Shown here in pieces: positions 5,408 to 9,482 of a stretch of 9,482 nt of DNA. The DNA comes from Robiginitomaculum sp. (GTDB lineage Bacteria; Pseudomonadota; Alphaproteobacteria; Caulobacterales; Maricaulaceae), in the NCBI GenBank assembly GCA_002733485.1, contig NVVU01000030.1, positions 1-9,482 on the forward strand, given 5' to 3'. The position numbers and the translations under genes are program-made. Numbering within the stretch: position 1 is the first letter of the stretch; every line of letters starts with the position of its first letter. The notes under the pieces were generated by a model. It saw only the letters and a list, made by a program, of their open reading frames with translations. It was not told the DNA's origin and searched no databases.

Positions 5408-6691
5408 ATGTTGCGTATCGTCCGTTTGGGTCTTGTTGCCCTTTTCAGTGTGTATCTCGTATCCTGTGCGGCACCGCTATCATCCGAAACCAGGGCAACC
5501 GAGGTTTTCTCTGCCCCCTCTGCCGAAGATATAGCGCGGTCCGCGCGCCTGGATGCCTTTTTGGCCACCTTAAAAAGTGAAGGCGTTATGCCAGGTGCTT
5601 CGGTGCTGATTTATAAAAACGGCCAAGAGGCCTATTTCGGCGTTTTCGGGGATCAGGATCGCGAAGACAGTATCCCTTTCACCCGCAACACCATCGAGCG
5701 TATTTATTCCATGAGCAAGCCGATCACCGGGGTCGCCCTGATGATGCTCTATGAGGAGGGCAAATTTGCGCTGGATGACCCGATTTCCAAATACATGCCT
5801 GAATACGCGAACCTGAAGGTATATGCCGGTGTCGATGCCGATGAACAGCCCATATTGGAACCCACAACCCGCCCCGTCACCATTCGCGATTTGATGCGCC
5901 ACACCGCTGGCATGACCTATGGCGTTTTTGGTGACACCCCCGTGGACAGAATTTACCGGGACAAGGGCCTGCTGGGCTATGATCGCACCAATGCACAACT
6001 GAGCACCGATCTTGGGACCGTACCGCTACTCTTTCAGCCGGGGAAAATCTGGCATTACAGCGTGGCCGTGGACGTACAGGGACGCCTGATCGAAGTGCTG
6101 TCTGGCAAGACTCTTGGTGAATATCTGCAAAGCCGCATCTTTGGTCCTCTGGAAATGAAGGAAACCGGTTTTACCGTTCGCGACGGCGAACAATCACGCC
6201 TGGGGGCGCTATACCAGCTCACCAAAGAGGGTATAAAACGTCTGGAAGACAAACCGCCCTTTATGGCCAACCAGCCATTTTTGACCGATACCGCGTTTGA
6301 AAGCGGTGGAGGCGGCCTGGTTTCAACCATTGATGATTACATGCGCTTTGCCCGTATGCTGCAAAATGAAGGCACACTGGACGGTGTTAGCCTGATCAGC
6401 CCGAAAACGCTGGCGCTGATGACCTCGGATCAGCTGGTTGGCATTGATCGCGGCGATCTGGGCCTGAGCAACACCTTCGGGCTGGACTTTGCCATTCGGA
6501 CGGATAGCCCGGACGGACCGGCTTATACGCCGGGCTCATTTTACTGGGGCGGACTGGCGGGCACCTTTTTCTTTGTTGACCCGAAAAATGATCTGACAAT
6601 GGTGCTCTTTGATCAGGTGATTGGCACCGATGCCATCAAGCTGAGAGAACGGCTGGCCACAGCCATTTATGGCGAGGTACAGCCTTCATAA
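5408..6691 (+). CDS. Lipoprotein serine hydrolase, class C beta-lactamase/EstB-like family
   Basis: A 427-residue protein in the beta-lactamase (PF00144-type) superfamily. The N-terminus is a lipoprotein signal with lipobox LVSC (lipidated Cys20), so it is likely membrane-anchored. Catalytic motifs are SMSK (SxxK; nucleophile Ser101, Lys104), YSV (Tyr217, in WHYSVAVD) and WGG (380-382, in WGGLAGTFFF) in place of the KTG of true beta-lactamases. The YSV/WGG combination is typical of EstB-like esterases and related hydrolases, so an ester, amide or peptidoglycan-derived substrate is more likely than antibiotic resistance; the true substrate is unknown. The frame also has an ATG at 5396, but the start at 5408 is preferred because GGGGA lies 6 nt before it and the signal peptide starts cleanly (MLRIVRLGLV). 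It follows the VWA gene on the same strand and converges on the chemoreceptor gene 50 bp away. Confidence 0.87.
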   Translation: MLRIVRLGLVALFSVYLVSCAAPLSSETRATEVFSAPSAEDIARSARLDAFLATLKSEGVMPGASVLIYKNGQEAYFGVFGDQDREDSIPFTRNTIERIYSMSKPITGVALMMLYEEGKFALDDPISKYMPEYANLKVYAGVDADEQPILEPTTRPVTIRDLMRHTAGMTYGVFGDTPVDRIYRDKGLLGYDRTNAQLSTDLGTVPLLFQPGKIWHYSVAVDVQGRLIEVLSGKTLGEYLQSRIFGPLEMKETGFTVRDGEQSRLGALYQLTKEGIKRLEDKPPFMANQPFLTDTAFESGGGGLVSTIDDYMRFARMLQNEGTLDGVSLISPKTLALMTSDQLVGIDRGDLGLSNTFGLDFAIRTDSPDGPAYTPGSFYWGGLAGTFFFVDPKNDLTMVLFDQVIGTDAIKLRERLATAIYGEVQPS

Positions 6692-6741
6692 AAACGGCGC
6701 GGTGCACTTGACCATCAGGATTAGGATCTGGGCTTGTGTAT

Positions 6742-8115
6742 TCAGTCTATTTTCAGCAAATCATCCAGCAATTGAACAACCTTGCCTGAAGCTTCTTCCA
6801 TTTTGGCGACTTCGGCCTGCGCACCAACACGGTCACCGGCTGCATAGAGCGCTGCTGCACGTTTGCCATGATCATGAACCAGCTTGTGTGGTTCTTTGAG
6901 CGCTGCAAAAGCCGGATGTCTGCGCACATTGGTGTTATCAGTGCTGTCATACCATGTACCCAACCGGCAGGAATGATGATCGACAAGCTCGCTCTCGGTG
7001 AGATTGTTTAAACCTACCAGCATTTCCGACAGGTTCTTTTTCCAAAGGAAATGGTCTGATTTAGCCCGTTGACGAACAAACCCGCAAATATCCCTCCCAT
7101 CCAGCTGGGTGAATTGTTCATTGATCAGGTTTTCAGAAGAACCGACCGAGGTAATGACATCATTGGCATGATCGGCTGCAGAACGGGCATAATCGGCCAC
7201 CGTGCTTACATTTTCTGATAACTCCATAGTCGCATCGGTTTGCTCGGCCAGGACGCCGGCCAGCTCGCTCATGCGAGCTGCATTACCACTGACCAGGCCT
7301 TCCACTTCATTGACCTTATCGCTGACCTGAGAAGACAACGCCTCGCCCTGATCCACGGCCCCTCGAGCCTGGCTGACGGCGCCCAGCAGCTCGGCCATAT
7401 CAGCGCTAAGCTGTGAGATATGTTTTTGGATATCTTCTGTTGCTGTCTGGGTCTGGCCAGAGAGCGCCTTCACTTCACTAGCCACCACAGCAAACCCGCG
7501 CCCTGCATCGCCTGCACGCGCAGCCTCGATTGTGGCGTTCAGCGCCAGTAAATTGGTCTGGCTGGCAATCGCCTCAATACTGCCTACAAATTCGCTGATT
7601 TGTTCCGCCGCTCTGGAAAGTACATTCACTCGCTCTTCCATACTACTCATGGTTTCGGTGATCTGTTGACTGGCGCTTTGCATGTCATTAATGGTGTCGG
7701 CGCTTTCCCGGCTTTTCATGGCCGCGTTTTCCATTTCCTCCGAAGACGATTGCGCTGCAGAGCTGATTTGCCCGATCGAGGCATTCAGCTCTTCTATGGC
7801 AGCGGCCATATTGCTGGCGCGGTCATTCACCTCACGGACACTACCGGTGATTTTGGCAACGGCGGCCATGGCATCACTGGCCTGCATGGAAAACCCGACC
7901 GTGCGACTAAGATCCTGTTGGTCGCGCCGGGAGATGGCATCCGCAATTTTTTGAAAAGCGGGTCGCAATGGCGCAGGGATCTGCGCTTCTATGTCAACTT
8001 TCTGGCCGGAAATCAAAGCCTCTGCAACGTTTTCTATATGGTCTGCATCAAAGGGCAAACTGGTTTCTGCATCTTCAGAAACCCGAGCTTGTGGACGTAT
8101 GGAAAAACTGGACAT
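6742..8115 (-). CDS. Soluble methyl-accepting chemoreceptor with C-terminal CZB domain
   Basis: A 457-residue protein with no transmembrane segment or signal peptide, hence cytoplasmic. Residues 1-70 are a short helical lead with no recognisable PAS, GAF or globin domain. The signalling coiled coil spans about 75-335, with the conserved hairpin tip around SQTNLLALNATIEAARAG (185-202) and GRGFAVVASEVKALS, which contacts CheA/CheW. Residues about 340-457 match the chemoreceptor zinc-binding (CZB) domain: DHFLWK (His355), CRLGTWY (Cys383), HPAF (His400) and PHKLVH (His410, His414), supplying the Cys/His zinc ligands. CZB receptors such as Helicobacter TlpD respond to zinc or reactive oxygen/chlorine species. 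No C-terminal CheR-binding pentapeptide is seen. The start at 8115 lacks a strong Shine-Dalgarno. No other chemotaxis gene is adjacent. Confidence 0.93.
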   Translation of the reverse strand: MSSFSIRPQARVSEDAETSLPFDADHIENVAEALISGQKVDIEAQIPAPLRPAFQKIADAISRRDQQDLSRTVGFSMQASDAMAAVAKITGSVREVNDRASNMAAAIEELNASIGQISSAAQSSSEEMENAAMKSRESADTINDMQSASQQITETMSSMEERVNVLSRAAEQISEFVGSIEAIASQTNLLALNATIEAARAGDAGRGFAVVASEVKALSGQTQTATEDIQKHISQLSADMAELLGAVSQARGAVDQGEALSSQVSDKVNEVEGLVSGNAARMSELAGVLAEQTDATMELSENVSTVADYARSAADHANDVITSVGSSENLINEQFTQLDGRDICGFVRQRAKSDHFLWKKNLSEMLVGLNNLTESELVDHHSCRLGTWYDSTDNTNVRRHPAFAALKEPHKLVHDHGKRAAALYAAGDRVGAQAEVAKMEEASGKVVQLLDDLLKID

Positions 8116-8316
8116 GAGTGTACACCGTTTTGTATATTGAACCTCAAACCTGTATGCCTTCGGTTACCGATTCACTAACATCATGGCCCAATGCAGTTCT
8201 TTTTCTCACCACATGAAAAACGGTCGCCGGTTTGATAACCGCTCTAAACTTGCCCACACACATAGACTTCGCCCTGCACGTTGTGACTGGCGTTCACATC
8301 ATCCCAGGTCAACGGG
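8116..8316. other. 201-bp gap between methyltransferase and chemoreceptor genes
   Basis: Non-coding as far as I can see; it should contain the chemoreceptor promoter on the minus strand, but no convincing -35/-10 pair or CtrA box is visible. Two small palindromes are present: GTGTACAC (8118-8125), which covers the Shine-Dalgarno position of the chemoreceptor, and a short hairpin, CGGTT/AACCG (8228-8241, 5-bp stem, 4-nt loop). On the minus strand a T5 run follows the hairpin at some distance, so it is at best a weak terminator for the methyltransferase gene. Confidence 0.4.
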
Positions 8317-9123
8317 CTATTTTTGACCGGTTACAAACAACACATTTAATTCCAATACGGGGGCGGACTGGCCATATTCTTTCAACAATGCTTGTTGAAG
8401 GCGTGCAACCATGGCATCGGCATCACCATTTCTCATCTGTACTTCCTGGCAAAGCGGGTTTCCAAAAACCAGCGCATGCGCAAAGGCATCAAGAGATGGA
8501 ACTGCCTTTCTGATTTTCCTTTGTTCAACTTTAACACTCGAAAACCCTGCCTTTTCCATGTCCATCCTGATTTGACCGGGGTCATTATAATGAAATGGGA
8601 TTTTGTAAAAACCGGGAGGGTCATCCGGAAATATTGCCTCTACCACGTCTTGAACAATGGCAGCAAAGATGTTCCGGGCCAGAGAATCCCATGTACTGAA
8701 AACATAGTGTCCTCCCGTTTTCAGTACACGATATGCCTCACCATAGGAGGCAACCTTGTCTGGAAAAAACATCACCCCGAACTGACAGGTGATCACATTG
8801 ATGGATTGGTCTGTAAAAGGAAGCGCCATGGCATCTATGACTTCAAATACAACCTTTTCATGCTCTTTGAATTTCTGCCTGGCAATCACGAGCATGGGCT
8901 CATTCAAATCACTGGCGATCAGGATACTGTCCTTGGCCAGCCGGTCTCGTATCAGTCGCGTCACCACCCCAGTGCCAGAAGCCAGCTCCAGCACTTTTTC
9001 CGGGTGCAAATCTACGACCCGTTTTGTCATTTCCTGCGCATAATCAATGAACACAACCGGGACCAGGCCCGCTTCATAGTGTTCCGGGATAGAGCCTGTA
9101 AAATTTGTCGTGACCCTGTCCAT
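8317..9123 (-). CDS. Class I SAM-dependent methyltransferase (UbiE/methyltransferase-11-like)
   Basis: A 268-residue cytoplasmic protein with a Rossmann-type methyltransferase core. The SAM-binding glycine-rich motif I is VLELASGTG (44-52); the acidic residue after strand 2 is Asp72 in IASDLNEPML; motif II is DAMALPF (97-103); ITCQFGVMFFPD (111-122) and RVLKTGG (132-138) complete the core. The C-terminal 110 residues are a variable substrate-binding region and show no family I can name. The substrate is unknown; small-molecule methylation is most usual for this subgroup, and a UbiE/BioC-like assignment would be over-reading. The ATG at 9123 is preceded by AAGGATGG; the earlier ATG inside that sequence is out of frame. 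There are 95 bp to the FlgN-like gene upstream on the same strand, so co-transcription is possible. Confidence 0.88.
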   Translation of the reverse strand: MDRVTTNFTGSIPEHYEAGLVPVVFIDYAQEMTKRVVDLHPEKVLELASGTGVVTRLIRDRLAKDSILIASDLNEPMLVIARQKFKEHEKVVFEVIDAMALPFTDQSINVITCQFGVMFFPDKVASYGEAYRVLKTGGHYVFSTWDSLARNIFAAIVQDVVEAIFPDDPPGFYKIPFHYNDPGQIRMDMEKAGFSSVKVEQRKIRKAVPSLDAFAHALVFGNPLCQEVQMRNGDADAMVARLQQALLKEYGQSAPVLELNVLFVTGQK

Positions 9124-9218
9124 CAGCTTTATCCATCCTTACGATCGAGGCGAGCATGATTGCACGAAGCCAATCAATTACGAAATTTTCAACAAACACA
9201 AGGGCAGTGCGTTACGTT

Positions 9219-9482
9219 TCAGACTTGGCGGTTCAGCGTTATCGCCACCGCAGCATCATCCGCATTGACCCGTCCATTGGGCCCGTAAGCATTCATACTG
9301 GCGCGGATTTTTGCAGCTTCGCTGGCGATGGCTTGCACCATGCCTTCAGTCAATTTTCTGATTATCCCTGCGATCCGGTTATTTGCCTGTAATGCCTCGT
9401 CTAACAATACGGTTTCTTTGCGGAGCTGTTGTCTTAAAACCGCAGGGGCATCGGCAATCAGGCTTGGATCTTTGGCGATCCG
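9219..9482 (-). CDS. Probable FlgN-like flagellar export chaperone, C-terminal part (5' end outside window)
   Basis: The minus-strand frame stays open to the window edge and gives at least 87 residues, ending at a TAA or TGA-type stop at 9219. A TTG at 9407 could be read as a start, but the in-frame continuation (KDPSLIADAPAVLRQQL and onward) looks like real helical protein, so the gene is truncated by the window. It is predicted almost wholly alpha-helical, with LLDEALQANNRIAGIIRKLT followed by a helix rich in A, I and E. The tail has AYGPNGRVN and ends AVAITLNRQV. A Y-G-x-x-G turn and a terminal L/V-N-x-x-(L/V) resemble alphaproteobacterial FlgN-like proteins, which chaperone hook-junction proteins FlgK and FlgL. 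The match is from memory of the family and is moderate; a generic coiled-coil protein is the alternative. Confidence 0.55.
   Translation of the reverse strand, partial: RIAKDPSLIADAPAVLRQQLRKETVLLDEALQANNRIAGIIRKLTEGMVQAIASEAAKIRASMNAYGPNGRVNADDAAVAITLNRQV

Noticed and set aside
5408..6691. Antibiotic-resistance class C beta-lactamase
   Set aside because: The KTG motif is replaced by WGG and YxN by YSV, as in esterase-like relatives, so a resistance function is not supported.
8228..8241. Intrinsic terminator for the methyltransferase gene
   Set aside because: The stem is only 5 bp and the T run on the minus strand is displaced, so I only mention it within the gap entry.
8392..9159. Plus-strand 255-codon open frame opposite the methyltransferase
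   Set aside because: It is antisense to a gene with a complete SAM-binding core and its translation has no recognisable motifs.
9219..9407. Complete 62-residue protein starting at a TTG at 9407
   Set aside because: The frame continues open with protein-like sequence to the window edge, so the gene is more likely truncated than short.

Overview
The window looks like chromosomal DNA of a flagellated alphaproteobacterium of moderate GC content. This rests on protein families and gene order: flgB-flgC-fliE facing fliO-fliP, a DUF924 protein, a cytoplasmic chemoreceptor with a C-terminal CZB domain, and a full-consensus CtrA box (TTAA-N7-TTAAC) upstream of fliO. A REP-like palindromic element of a kind common in alphaproteobacterial intergenic DNA fits too. 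I would not go below class level. I see no tRNA, rRNA, insertion sequence, phage gene or CRISPR array.

Layout, left to right. (1) 1-138, plus strand: the last 45 codons of tldD (peptidase). (2) 139-369: a non-coding stretch with an 82-bp double-hairpin element and a 12-bp perfect palindrome. (3) 370-1564, minus strand: flgB-flgC-fliE, the proximal rod proteins and the MS-ring/rod adaptor, closely packed and preceded by a near-consensus CtrA box. (4) 1646-2191, minus strand: a DUF924 protein. (5) 2299-3350, plus strand: fliO-fliP, overlapping by 4 bp, encoding export-gate proteins. (6) 3426-5333, plus strand: a secreted von Willebrand factor A (VWA) protein carrying five tandem 84-residue repeats. 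(7) 5408-6691, plus strand: a lipoprotein serine hydrolase of the class C beta-lactamase/EstB fold. (8) 6742-8115, minus strand: a soluble MCP-type chemoreceptor with a CZB zinc-binding domain. (9) 8317-9123, minus strand: a class I SAM-dependent methyltransferase. (10) 9219-9482, minus strand: the C-terminal part of a probable FlgN-like flagellar chaperone, cut by the window edge.

The flagellar genes form two divergent blocks: rod/adaptor (flgB, flgC, fliE) and export gate (fliO, fliP). Each has a CtrA-type box pointing toward its first gene at a similar distance, which suggests coordinated cell-cycle control as described for early flagellar genes in Caulobacter. The chemoreceptor and the FlgN-like gene extend the motility theme. 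The VWA protein and the serine hydrolase are envelope proteins with no visible mechanistic link to the flagellum.

I found no clear new multi-gene system. The most distinctive object is the VWA protein: its 252-bp repeat period is exact across five copies, and non-adjacent copies share patches of identity, which points to internal recombination.
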